DNA of 64,000 nucleotides. Source: Paenibacillus_E sp042676385 (GTDB taxonomy: Bacteria > Bacillota > Bacilli > Paenibacillales > NBRC-103111). Every line of letters starts with the position of its first letter. The stretch's first letter is position 1. The notes below the pieces were generated by a model that did no database searches, was not told where the DNA came from, and saw nothing but the letters and a program-made list of their open reading frames with translations. Positions 7,816-16,348 of the stretch are shown here, piece by piece. A program made the position numbers and the translations under genes. The DNA lies in contig NZ_JBHTHA010000002.1 of assembly GCF_042676385.1 (NCBI RefSeq), forward strand, positions 1,178,001 to 1,242,000. Reading direction: 5' to 3'.

Positions 7816-8679
7816 ATGGAAGATAAAGATTGGACCATGTTGCTAACGTTATATGAACAGCAAAATATTACAAAGACAGCCGAAATTTTATATGTTTCTC
7901 AGCCGTCATTAAGTTACCGCATTCAGCAATTAGAAAAAGAGTTTGGTGTGAAAATTATGCATAGAGGACGACGCGGCATTGAATTCACACCAGAAGGTGA
8001 GTACTTGGCCAAATATGCTGAAAGCATGCTGCTGCAATTACAACAAGTAAAAGAATTTGTCCAAAGTATGGATAATAAGATATCGGGCACATTAAAAATT
8101 GGAACCGCCAGCAGCCTCGCACGGTACCGGCTTCCTTTTATTTTAAATAAATTTCATTCGGAATATCCGGATGTCGAGTTTAAAGTTACGTCTAACCAAA
8201 GCTCAGAACTAACAAATTCGGTCTATAAGCAAGATGTTCATATAGGCTTTATCCGGGGAGATTACCACTGGGCGGAAGAAAAACATTTGATCATGACTGA
8301 AAATATTTGGATTGTATCGAAGAGAGAAATTTCATTAAGTGAACTCCCTGATCTGCCAAGAATCATTTATAAAACTGACTGGTCCTTAGAGAATTTAATT
8401 GATAATTGGTGGAAGGAAACCTTTTCAAAACCATCGACAATCACGATGGAAGTTGATAATATGGAAACTTGCAAAGAGATGGTATTAAGCGGTTTCGGCT
8501 ATGCAATCATACCCGCAATCGTACTTAAAGATAATGAAACTATAAACCGGATCCAGTTAAGAACAAAACACGGCGAACCTATTCTGCGTGAATCCTGGAT
8601 GATTTACCGCAAAGCATCCTTAGAAATTTCACTTGTTAAGGCATTTGTGGAATTTGTAAAAAACATGAAATTAATGTGA
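7816..8679 (+). CDS. LysR-family transcriptional regulator
   Basis: 287 aa. The N-terminal winged helix-turn-helix (residues 1-60) has the family pattern NITKTAEILYVSQPSLSYRI followed by QQLEKEFGVKIMHRGRRG, and a LysR substrate-binding domain begins near 88 with SGTLKIGTASSLARYRLP. A GAGGT ribosome site lies 9 bases before the ATG. It is divergent from the MFS/PrpF genes and separated from them by an 850-base AT-rich gap with repeated dyads, so it most likely controls that locus in response to an organic acid. A strong terminator follows directly. The ligand is unknown. Confidence 0.92.
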   Translation: MEDKDWTMLLTLYEQQNITKTAEILYVSQPSLSYRIQQLEKEFGVKIMHRGRRGIEFTPEGEYLAKYAESMLLQLQQVKEFVQSMDNKISGTLKIGTASSLARYRLPFILNKFHSEYPDVEFKVTSNQSSELTNSVYKQDVHIGFIRGDYHWAEEKHLIMTENIWIVSKREISLSELPDLPRIIYKTDWSLENLIDNWWKETFSKPSTITMEVDNMETCKEMVLSGFGYAIIPAIVLKDNETINRIQLRTKHGEPILRESWMIYRKASLEISLVKAFVEFVKNMKLM

Positions 8680-8684
8680 CCATT

Positions 8685-8721
8685 AAAACAAAACACCCCG
8701 TGGTCCGGTGTTTTGTTTTTT
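8685..8721 (+). terminator. Terminator of the lysR gene
   Basis: AAAACAAAACACC and GGTGTTTTGTTTT pair perfectly over 13 bases around an 8-base loop, followed by further T. The A-rich 5' arm makes it work in both directions. Confidence 0.9.
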
Positions 8722-8800
8722 ATCATATCAAAAGTCCCATGACGAAGGTTGCTAACATCGCATCGGTAGCCTTTTAAGAAATTGGGTATTTGCACGCACC

Positions 8801-8947
8801 TCAGGTAAAAACGATAAAAAATAAAATTCCCGGAAGCACCAATAAGTACAGATAAAAATTTTGCTTAATCTCTGATATGAAGGTCTTTTTAATCTTTTTT
8901 ATTACTCTGCTGTCCGATTTGGTATTACTCAAAGCTGTATCCATCAT
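8801..8947 (-). pseudogene. Truncated LplB-type sugar permease (first 48 codons)
   Basis: GGAGGATA precedes ATGATG and a 48-codon frame: basic cytoplasmic tail, then IKQNFYLYLLVLPGILFFIV and a stop. That is the characteristic beginning of LplB/YtcP-type ABC permeases: a polar tail, then the first membrane helix with the LLPG motif. The other five helices are absent. Together with the broken permease at 10144-10560 it shows that a transporter operon once surrounded the deacetylase gene. Confidence 0.6.
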
Positions 8948-9203
8948 TATCCTCCTTTTTCTGACTTCCTTGATGAGTTGACCGATTTCTATATGCTGCG
9001 ATCGAGTCAGCCACAGTTAAGCTAATAGGACTACTATCGCAAACTTCCCGCGCATGGAATAGTTTAAGAAGCTTCAAAATCAACGAATTCAAAGCATTGT
9101 TGCACTTCAAAAAGCTTCAAATTCAATGATTTTAGTGAAACCCTCCATAGGAGAGGAAAATCCACCCCTGATCTACATACACACCCCCACTCCCTTCAAC
9201 AGA
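8948..9203. other. Gap with no recognisable gene
   Basis: A 61-codon minus-strand frame crosses 8925-9110 but has no convincing ribosome site and no family signature. Otherwise this holds only the upstream region of the truncated permease. Nothing else seen. Confidence 0.4.
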
Positions 9204-9247
9204 AAAAGGGACTGTCCCAGGTTAATTACTTTGGGACAATCCCTTTT
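9204..9247 (-). terminator. Terminator of the polysaccharide deacetylase gene
   Basis: A 16-bp stem (AAAAGGGATTGTCCCA / TGGGACAGTCCCTTTT, one G-T pair) around a 12-base loop, with T-rich ends both ways. It lies 30 bases beyond the stop at 9278. Confidence 0.9.
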
Positions 9248-9277
9248 CAACTTAATTAACTTCCACAATCGTCAATC

Positions 9278-10078
9278 CTAAGACAGATTCAGCAATTGAC
9301 CAGCCGACACTTTAATAGACTCTTCTTCAGCGCTGATCCAGACGTCCAAGGCGGAAGGATTGTGAACCACACTTCTATCAACCGAAAATTGCAGTCGTTC
9401 TAGTGCATTCTTATAAGCAATAACTTCAGCGTTCGTTGCGTACCATATTGTATCATTATCCTTGAGAAGCTCTCCTACCCGGTCGATGAGCTCCCAATTA
9501 TCATCATTATCAAACTCGTAACTATGACCCCAAATGTAGAGCAGAGACATCCTGGTAAATCTGTCACCATGAGCAATGAAAGCTTGGGTCCGCTCTACCA
9601 TTTGCTTATGATGGCATGTGGGGTGCCAACGAAGGGGGTCAGACGGCATATCGAATTTGCCATGACTGTTAACGGTTCTTGCATATTCGATTCCGAGCAT
9701 CGGCAACATGGACACAACCTTATCATCATAGGTTCCAAAAGGATAACTCATGCCTCGGACGGGGTAACCAACCAGACCTTCGAGCACTCTTCGATCCTCC
9801 AATATTTCGTGTGCCACTTGGTCAGGTGGAGAAATTTCCAAAAAGGGATGATCAACCGTGTGTGCAGATACCTCATGACCCCGATACAACGCTTTAACTT
9901 CATCCGCTTCTATGTAGCCTTCTTCACCCAAAAAACCAGAATTCAGGTGAAATGATCCCTTGAAGTTGTATTGATTCATTTTGCTTACGAGTAAGCGATC
10001 CTGTGACCGTCCGTCATCAAAGCTGAATGTTAAAGCCTTGGACCGTCCTCCTGGAAATAGATTATATTGAATTCTCAT
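9278..10078 (-). CDS. Polysaccharide deacetylase (NodB / CE4 fold)
   Basis: 266 aa. The NodB core is visible: motif 1 KALTFSFDDGRSQ (metal-binding and base Asp pair), motif 2 SAHTVDHPFLE (the two metal His) and motif 3 SYPFGTYDD in place of the usual R-P-P-Y. The enzyme would remove acetyl groups from a carbohydrate. There is no signal peptide or membrane segment, so it is probably cytoplasmic or non-classically placed. Such short NodB proteins occur in hemicellulose loci of Paenibacillus. AAGGAG precedes the start. It stands between two broken permease genes, so it was probably once part of a transport/degradation operon. Substrate unknown. Confidence 0.87.
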   Translation of the reverse strand: MRIQYNLFPGGRSKALTFSFDDGRSQDRLLVSKMNQYNFKGSFHLNSGFLGEEGYIEADEVKALYRGHEVSAHTVDHPFLEISPPDQVAHEILEDRRVLEGLVGYPVRGMSYPFGTYDDKVVSMLPMLGIEYARTVNSHGKFDMPSDPLRWHPTCHHKQMVERTQAFIAHGDRFTRMSLLYIWGHSYEFDNDDNWELIDRVGELLKDNDTIWYATNAEVIAYKNALERLQFSVDRSVVHNPSALDVWISAEEESIKVSAGQLLNLS

Positions 10079-10143
10079 TTGGAGCTCTCCTTTTACCTGT
10101 ATACGTCTTTTGATTATTCAGCTTTGGCAGACTATGCAGTTTG

Positions 10144-10560
10144 TTATCCCTTTACAGCCCCGCTGCTCAGACCACCCACCACTTTTTCCTGCATCGTCAA
10201 GTAGATTACGATCATCGGCAAGATGGCAATGACAATAGCGGCAAAAATCGGGCCCATCTCGACGCTTCGTTCACCCACAAAAGAAAGCATAGAGAGCGAG
10301 ATTGTGTACATTTCTTTTTTGGTTAAGAACAATACGGCGAAAATCAATTCGTTGTAAATGAATAAAAACGTCAAAATCGCGGTGGTGGAAATAATCGGCA
10401 TGGATATCGGGATGACGAAAGTAAATAAATAGCGCACCGGGCCGCATCCGTCCACCATAGCGAAAAAGCTGACAACCATGATTAAAGCGAGCATTATCAC
10501 ACTGAATGCGAAAATTAATTACGTCAAAATGGACATGTTTTTCAAGCTGCGCCACTCCCG
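10144..10560 (-). pseudogene. Broken MalG/LplC-type sugar permease
   Basis: The last 118 codons are clear: MVDGCGPVRYLFTFVIPISM is the cytoplasmic EAA-type loop that docks the ATPase, followed by helices and the typical end GGLSSGAVKG. Before it the frame reads FAFSVIMLALIMVVSF joined straight to AMVDGCG, where an intact permease has a long segment with two to three helices, so an internal deletion is likely. A further scrap (SLKNMSILT then a stop) lies in the next 60 bases. It directly precedes the deacetylase gene. Confidence 0.65.
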
Positions 10561-10650
10561 AACCGACATAACCATTCCTGCTTGAACGATGTCAGCACAT
10601 TCTACGATTTCTAGGCGATTATGGGCTGCTTGCTGCCCTCAGATCTTCGT

Positions 10651-11502
10651 TCATATTGTCGAATTAGACGGATTCGTATGGTGAGTCAATCGATACGCAG
10701 TCGGAGATAAACCTGTGGTTGATTTGAATAATTTGGATAGATAGGAGATGTCGGGAATGCCAACTTTGGTGCCGATTTCCGCCAGCATGAGGTTCGTGGA
10801 GGTCAATAGCCACTTCGCTTCTTCTATCCTTTTTCTGTTCACGTATTGAATCGGAGATGTGCCGAAACGCCTTTTAAACACGCGGATAAAATAGTTGGGA
10901 TGGAGATGGGCGCGTTCCGCCAGCTCGTCGATCGTTAAGTTTCGATCGTAGTTAAGGTGAATGTGCTCGATGACGGCTTGAAGCGGCTCGGATACTGCAG
11001 CGGGTTCGACGCCGGCCCTATCTGCCGCTGCATGTTCTACATAATACGCGATCAACTTAATCATGGCCGCTTTTACCAGCAAAGGAGCGGTTAAGGACGT
11101 ACCGGCGTTGCAGGAAAGTAGCTCCCGGAACAACTGTTTCGGTTCGCCGTCCTTCCCCGGTTCGAGAAATACGGGGACTTTCAGCAAATTGAACAGATTG
11201 TTTTCCCCGACCTTTGCCGTAAAATGGCACCAATATTTCGTATAACGCGGGCCGTCCGTATAAGAGTAAGATTGCTTCACTCCTTGCGGCATCAGGAACC
11301 AATGCCCCGGTTTGGGAGCATATTCCGTATCGCCGATTTTCACCCATCCTTCGCCATCGCAAATCAAATAAAATTTGTTATAGTCCGGCATATAATCGAG
11401 ATCCCGCCAGTCAGACCAAACCTGGTTATGCCCCATTGCGGTTACGTGAACTTGAAGGTTATCGAGATAAAGCCGGATCAGTTGTTGTTGTGCGTTGTCC
11501 AT
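10651..11502 (-). CDS. AraC-family regulator with cupin sensor
   Basis: 283 aa. The N-terminal half (about 20-110) is an AraC-type cupin sugar-binding domain (YLICDGEGWVKIGDTEYAPK then GHWFLMPQG). The C-terminal 100 residues have two helix-turn-helix units (LTIDELAERAHLHPNYFIRV followed by FKRRFGTSP, and ISYLSKLFKSTTGLSPTAYR). It is divergent from the GH29 fucosidase gene with only 126 bases between the starts, so it most likely controls that enzyme from the shared region, responding to a sugar released from hemicellulose. The inducer is not visible. Confidence 0.9.
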   Translation of the reverse strand: MDNAQQQLIRLYLDNLQVHVTAMGHNQVWSDWRDLDYMPDYNKFYLICDGEGWVKIGDTEYAPKPGHWFLMPQGVKQSYSYTDGPRYTKYWCHFTAKVGENNLFNLLKVPVFLEPGKDGEPKQLFRELLSCNAGTSLTAPLLVKAAMIKLIAYYVEHAAADRAGVEPAAVSEPLQAVIEHIHLNYDRNLTIDELAERAHLHPNYFIRVFKRRFGTSPIQYVNRKRIEEAKWLLTSTNLMLAEIGTKVGIPDISYLSKLFKSTTGLSPTAYRLTHHTNPSNSTI

Positions 11503-11628
11503 GGGTAATCACCGAATGTGGAAAGATAGATAGTTTTGTACAACAGGAAGTTAGGATTCTATATTCATGAGTATACCACAATACTGCTAGGATAAGGCTG
11601 TAGCAAAAAAATAGGAGGCCTGATCAGC

Positions 11629-13128
11629 ATGGTTAAGGCGCATATCGCCAAGGGTCCTTTTGAACCCACATTTGAATCGCTCAGAAAATTCGAGTGCCCG
11701 GAATGGTTCCGGGATGCTAAGCTCGGCATATGGTCGCACTGGGGCGCACAATCAGTGCCAATGTATGGGGATTGGTATGCACGGAACATGTATTACGAAG
11801 GTTCCGAGCAAAACAGGTACCATACCCGCCATTACGGACATCCGTCGAAATTCGGCTACAAAGATATCGTTCAGCTGTGGAAAGCGGAGAAATTCGATCC
11901 GGAATCGTTGATGGACTTGTACGTGGCTGCCGGTGCCAAATATTTCGTTGCACAGGCGATGCACCACGACAACTTCTTCAACTACGATTCAAAAATCCAC
12001 CGCTTTAATTCGGTCAATATGGGACCGAAAAAGGATATCGTTGCGCTGTGGAAAGCCGCCGCTTCCCGCCGGGGACTGCCTTTCGGGCTGACCGAGCATC
12101 TGGGAGCGACGTTCAGCTGGTTTCAATTCAATAAAGGACAGGATAAGGAAGGCTCTTATGCGGGCATCCCTTATGACGGCAACGATCCCGAGTACGAGGA
12201 ATTGTATTTGCCGAACCGTGAGCATTATCATCCGGACAAACCGATCTGGGATCCGAAGGATCCCTGGTACACATCCAACCCTTGGTGGCATCAGCGCTGG
12301 TTCGACATCATCAAGGAAGTCATCGATCTGTACCAGCCGGATCTGCTGTACTCCGATGGCGGGCTGCCGTTCGCCAGCTCCTGGGATAAAACGGACGTTT
12401 CCTTGGAGGACCCGTCGTTCGCAGCCGGACTGAATGCGGTCGCGCATCTGTACAATACGAGCGCTGCAGTAAGCGGCGGTGTGAATCGCGCAGTTTATAA
12501 CCAGAAAGACCGCAGGCAGGACATTTACCGCATCGGCATCCTCGACATTGAGCGCAGCCAGGAGCCGGGCATCAAACCTGAACCATGGCAGACCGATACG
12601 TGTGTCGGGGATTGGTTCTATAATGTGAAAACTGTCTATAAGAAACCAGGGCACGTAATCGAAATCCTGGTCGATATCATTGCCAAAAACGGCAATCTGC
12701 TCCTTAATATTCCGCAGAAGCCGGACGGTACGATTGATGACGAGTGCACGTATATCCTGCAGGAAATGGCCAAATGGATCCGATTTTGCGGGGAAGGCGT
12801 GTACGGCACTCGGCCGTTCCGCGTTTCGGGCGAAGGCCATTCCCGTGTCGTCATTGATCATTTCAAGGAAGACAAGGTAGAATGGAACTCCGGCGACTTC
12901 CGTTTCACCCAAAAGGGAAATACGCTATATGCTTTCCAAATGCGGTGGCCGGAAGATCAACGTGCCGTCATACGAACATTGACCCAGGCAGACAAAGTGG
13001 AATCCGTCCGGCTCCTTGGCGTTGGCGAAATACCGTTCGAACAGCCGTACGGAGCGCTCATCGTTTCGCTTCCGGAACGACAGCCGACGCCGTACGTCAA
13101 CTGCCTGGCGATCGAACTTAAGCCGTAA
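11629..13128 (+). CDS. Alpha-L-fucosidase (GH29)
   Basis: 499 aa. Hallmarks of GH29: WFRDAKLGIWSHWGAQSVP near the N-terminus, YFVAQAMHHDNFF, and DLLYSDGGLPF, in which the Asp of YSDGG is at the catalytic nucleophile position. The C-terminal part (from about 400) is the small beta-sandwich. There is no signal peptide, so it acts in the cytoplasm on imported oligosaccharides. Such enzymes release terminal alpha-L-fucose, and some accept alpha-L-galactose, for example from xyloglucan side chains; this would feed the oxidative operon at 57.4-63.7 kb. AGGAGG precedes the ATG. Regulated by the divergent AraC gene (inference). GH29 assignment firm; linkage preference unknown. Confidence 0.93.
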   Translation: MVKAHIAKGPFEPTFESLRKFECPEWFRDAKLGIWSHWGAQSVPMYGDWYARNMYYEGSEQNRYHTRHYGHPSKFGYKDIVQLWKAEKFDPESLMDLYVAAGAKYFVAQAMHHDNFFNYDSKIHRFNSVNMGPKKDIVALWKAAASRRGLPFGLTEHLGATFSWFQFNKGQDKEGSYAGIPYDGNDPEYEELYLPNREHYHPDKPIWDPKDPWYTSNPWWHQRWFDIIKEVIDLYQPDLLYSDGGLPFASSWDKTDVSLEDPSFAAGLNAVAHLYNTSAAVSGGVNRAVYNQKDRRQDIYRIGILDIERSQEPGIKPEPWQTDTCVGDWFYNVKTVYKKPGHVIEILVDIIAKNGNLLLNIPQKPDGTIDDECTYILQEMAKWIRFCGEGVYGTRPFRVSGEGHSRVVIDHFKEDKVEWNSGDFRFTQKGNTLYAFQMRWPEDQRAVIRTLTQADKVESVRLLGVGEIPFEQPYGALIVSLPERQPTPYVNCLAIELKP

Positions 13129-13259
13129 GTATTCGATAATCGGGCAAGAAGCAGCCCGTTAATCGGGTAGCTGACTCCGGATAGGTGAGGCCACTCACTG
13201 CATATCACCTGTGATTTTTCTCCTTCAAACTTAGATGATAAAAGAGGGCAACACTCACT

Positions 13260-13310
13260 CCAAGAAAAATAAACCACTCCGAAGAGCGAAGAGCGGTTTA
13301 TTTTTCTTGG
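13260..13310. terminator. Bidirectional terminator between GH29 and GH3
   Basis: CCAAGAAAAATAAACC and GGTTTATTTTTCTTGG are perfect complements, extended by partly paired bases around an AAGAGCGAAG loop. It serves the two convergent genes. Confidence 0.92.
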
Positions 13311-13388
13311 CTTTCATTTACTTACCTTCCGAACCACAAGCTCATCGCGTTCATTCCGATGTCTCCTCTCGAATCGCTCTTCTCCGGC

Positions 13389-16196
13389 TTACGAAAGGAA
13401 ACGGAAGCGGCTCAGTCCGATATCCCCGCTCAAGATCAGATAGACAGTGCGAACGTCCGACGCTTCGTCAGCCTTGCAGGCAGCCGTCTCCCACATTTGC
13501 TGCCCTCCCGTCTCAGGAACGGTGCACGTTCCGATAAGCGGACCATCCAATGCATCCAGTCTAAGCTCGATTCTGCCGCCGCCCTGTCCGGACGTACAGC
13601 GAGCTTCGAAGCCGCCGATCCCAACGCGGAAATCGGCATCGTCAAATCGCAGCCAGCCTGCCTCGCCCGACAACCGGATGCAGCTTCCGCCTTCCCGGCA
13701 TTCGTCCAGGTAGACGCTTTCGTACTCGTCGTAATTCACTGCCGGAGTCTCCTTGGTCAAGTCGCGCGGAGGCACGGTATCTCCGTCTACCGCCAGCTTC
13801 TTCTGCACGCGGATATCTCCTGACGAGCCCCCGATCATGAGCGTATAAGTACCGGACTCGATGCAATAAGCGTCCCTGGTCACATCCCAGAACGCCAGCT
13901 CGGAAACCGGCACCGTAAAGCGGACGGTCCGTTTCTCTCCTGGAGCCAGCTGGATGCGCCGGAAGCCCTTCAGCTCTTTGAGCGGCCTCTGCACGCGGGA
14001 CGAATCGGCGCGCACATACAGCTGGACGACCTCGTCTCCGGTTATAACGCCCGAATTTTCGACCCGCACACTGATTGAGATGTCCCTGCGCGAACCGGCA
14101 TGATCCAGACTCACGCTCAGCTCATCGTAACGGAAGGCCGTATAGGACAACCCGTAACCGAACGGATACAACGGCTCTCCATCAAAATATTGATAGGTTC
14201 GCTTCCCTTTCCGAATATCATAATCCATGATATCGGGCAGTTGCTCCACAGAGCGGTACCAGGTCATATTAAGCCGTCCCGCCGGGTTATAATCGCCAAA
14301 CAATACGTCCGCCAAGGCGTTCCCCAGCTCTTGGCCGGCATGCGAGGAATACAAAACGGCCGGAATGTGCTTATCGATCCAGTTCAGGGCAAACGGGTAG
14401 CTCCCAATGACGACGACAATCGTGTTGGGATTTGCCTTGTATACCTCCCGAATCAGCCTCTCCTGGGAAGCGGCTAGCATCAAGTCCGGGCGGTCGATCT
14501 CTTCCTTCCCGTTGATAAGCGGGTGATTTCCGACGATAATAATCGCCGCATCCGAAGCTTCAGCCGCCGCAACCGCCTCCTTCAGACCGTCCTCGACAAC
14601 CTCTTTGCGCAAAGCCCCGCCTTCATCGCCGGGCAGCGAAACAGGGCTCCCGTTCCAGCTCGCGAGCGACATCGTCCCATCCTGCCCCTCGACCGGATGA
14701 AACACTTCTTTGACGAACCAGCCCCAAATGTCTTCAGCCGAAGCAGTCACGACCGTATCGTCGGTCGTCACATATTTGCCGTTCGAGAGCGCCTTCAGCG
14801 TAACGCTGCCAAAGCCCCAGTCCGTAAGCAAGAACGTCTCGGCAGAATCGGTTGCCGTCCGGTCCGCCTTCAATAAACCGTTCTCGTCCGGCGCACCCCC
14901 TACATATTTTCCCGTTACAGAGGAACGAAGGCGCACACGGTCGCATCCGTCGGCGAAGACAACGGAACCTTTGTTCATTTTGGCCCGAATGCCTTGCAAC
15001 GGAGTGACCTTATAAGGATGGCTGCCGGAATACCAATCGCGGAACACCGCATCTCCGAGAGGCCCGATCACGGCGACTCGCTGCACGGCGTCCCGGTCAA
15101 GGGGAAGCAGCTGATGCTTGTTCTTGAGCAGTACGACGGATTCGCGGGCCGCTTCCAGAGATAGAGCCGCATGCTCCAGCTTGCAAACCGTGTCATCCGG
15201 CATCCCGGCATACGGATTGCACTCGTCCGGATCGAATTCGCCAAGGAGGAAGCGCACCCGGAACGTATTGGTCAAAGCCCGGTCCAGGTCGCCCTCCTCC
15301 AGCAGCCCCTCGGCGAGCGCCTCACGCATGGCGGAGCAGGTAATCTCGGCATCGTCCGTAATGCTGTCGATGCCGTTCTTGATCGACGCCACGACGGCTT
15401 CTTTATACGTCTCGAAATAATGGTGATCCTTCACGAGGCCGATCAAATCTCCCGCATCGCTAACGATAAAGCCATTCATCTCCCACTCGCCTTTGACGAC
15501 CCCGAGCACATCGGGATGGAGAATGGCTGGGGTCCCGTTAATCGAGTTGTACGCGGTCATCATCGATAGCGCGCCCCCATCGCGAAAGGTCGGCTCAAAC
15601 GCTTTCAAATAATATTCCCGCATATTGCGTGGGTCGATGCTGGCGGAGCAATGCCCCCGATCCTTCTCGTTATTATTGCCAAGAAAATGCTTCAAGGTCG
15701 CAATCGCTTTGCGGTAAACGGGATGCGGACCCTGTATGCCCTTGACGAGCGAGGAGGTGAGCTCACCCGTCAAGTGCGGGTCTTCCCCGTACGCCTCTTC
15801 TGTCCGGCCCCACCGCGGGTCCCGCTCCATATCGACCGTCGGCGCCCAAAGTGTCAGGCCGTTGCGCGCAGGATCCCGCTGATAAAATACTCTGGCCTCG
15901 TCGCCAATAGCGGAACCGATCCGCTCCATAAGCTCAGGGTTCCAGGTGCAGGCAAGGCCGATCGGCTGCGGGAAGGAAGTCGCCTCGCCGAGCCAAGCGA
16001 TCCCGTGGGCGGCTTCGGTACCGTGCTTGTATGGTTTCACCCCCAGCCTCTCGACTGCGGGTTGATATTGGCACATGAGCCCAATTTTCTCTTCAAGGGT
16101 GAACCGGGACACCAGATCGGCAACGCGGTCTTGGATTGCCAGATCATGATTCTGAAATGGTAAAGCTACTCCCTGAGCATTTGTCATCGCTGTCAA
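13389..16196 (-). CDS. GH3 beta-glycosidase with trefoil-like insert and C-terminal CBM
   Basis: 935 aa, cytoplasmic (no signal peptide). The GH3 N-terminal barrel (about 25-320) includes WAPTVDMERDPRWGRTEEAY and ATLKHFLGNNNE; the nucleophile is D247 in GFIVSDAGD. The second GH3 domain starts near 345. An insert at about 420-535 (VRLRSSVTGKYVGG, later LKALSNGKYVTTDD) looks like a fascin-type beta-trefoil, in the place where other GH3 enzymes carry PA14. Fibronectin-like domain about 700-800 and a CBM6-like end (SVYLDECREGGSCIRLSGEA). Likely a beta-xylosidase or beta-glucosidase finishing oligosaccharides. It is last in the apparent operon SGNH - GH43 - APH - GH3. Activity is inferred. Confidence 0.92.
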   Translation of the reverse strand: MTAMTNAQGVALPFQNHDLAIQDRVADLVSRFTLEEKIGLMCQYQPAVERLGVKPYKHGTEAAHGIAWLGEATSFPQPIGLACTWNPELMERIGSAIGDEARVFYQRDPARNGLTLWAPTVDMERDPRWGRTEEAYGEDPHLTGELTSSLVKGIQGPHPVYRKAIATLKHFLGNNNEKDRGHCSASIDPRNMREYYLKAFEPTFRDGGALSMMTAYNSINGTPAILHPDVLGVVKGEWEMNGFIVSDAGDLIGLVKDHHYFETYKEAVVASIKNGIDSITDDAEITCSAMREALAEGLLEEGDLDRALTNTFRVRFLLGEFDPDECNPYAGMPDDTVCKLEHAALSLEAARESVVLLKNKHQLLPLDRDAVQRVAVIGPLGDAVFRDWYSGSHPYKVTPLQGIRAKMNKGSVVFADGCDRVRLRSSVTGKYVGGAPDENGLLKADRTATDSAETFLLTDWGFGSVTLKALSNGKYVTTDDTVVTASAEDIWGWFVKEVFHPVEGQDGTMSLASWNGSPVSLPGDEGGALRKEVVEDGLKEAVAAAEASDAAIIIVGNHPLINGKEEIDRPDLMLAASQERLIREVYKANPNTIVVVIGSYPFALNWIDKHIPAVLYSSHAGQELGNALADVLFGDYNPAGRLNMTWYRSVEQLPDIMDYDIRKGKRTYQYFDGEPLYPFGYGLSYTAFRYDELSVSLDHAGSRRDISISVRVENSGVITGDEVVQLYVRADSSRVQRPLKELKGFRRIQLAPGEKRTVRFTVPVSELAFWDVTRDAYCIESGTYTLMIGGSSGDIRVQKKLAVDGDTVPPRDLTKETPAVNYDEYESVYLDECREGGSCIRLSGEAGWLRFDDADFRVGIGGFEARCTSGQGGGRIELRLDALDGPLIGTCTVPETGGQQMWETAACKADEASDVRTVYLILSGDIGLSRFRFLS

Positions 16197-16348
16197 ACCT
16201 CCATTTTAAGGTATTTAGAAATCGCCTTGGCTCAATCTGCCATGGTTGCCGTGGTATTGAAATTGTCCAATTGCTCGGGTTTGCTTTCTTGTTAACCGGC
16301 AGACGCCTTCCAATCCCCGCTGCTCTTCGGGCAACGGGAGTATCTGCT

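Noticed and set aside
11989..12912. Minus-strand frame of 307 codons inside the GH29 gene
   Set aside because: Antisense shadow of a well-supported fucosidase.
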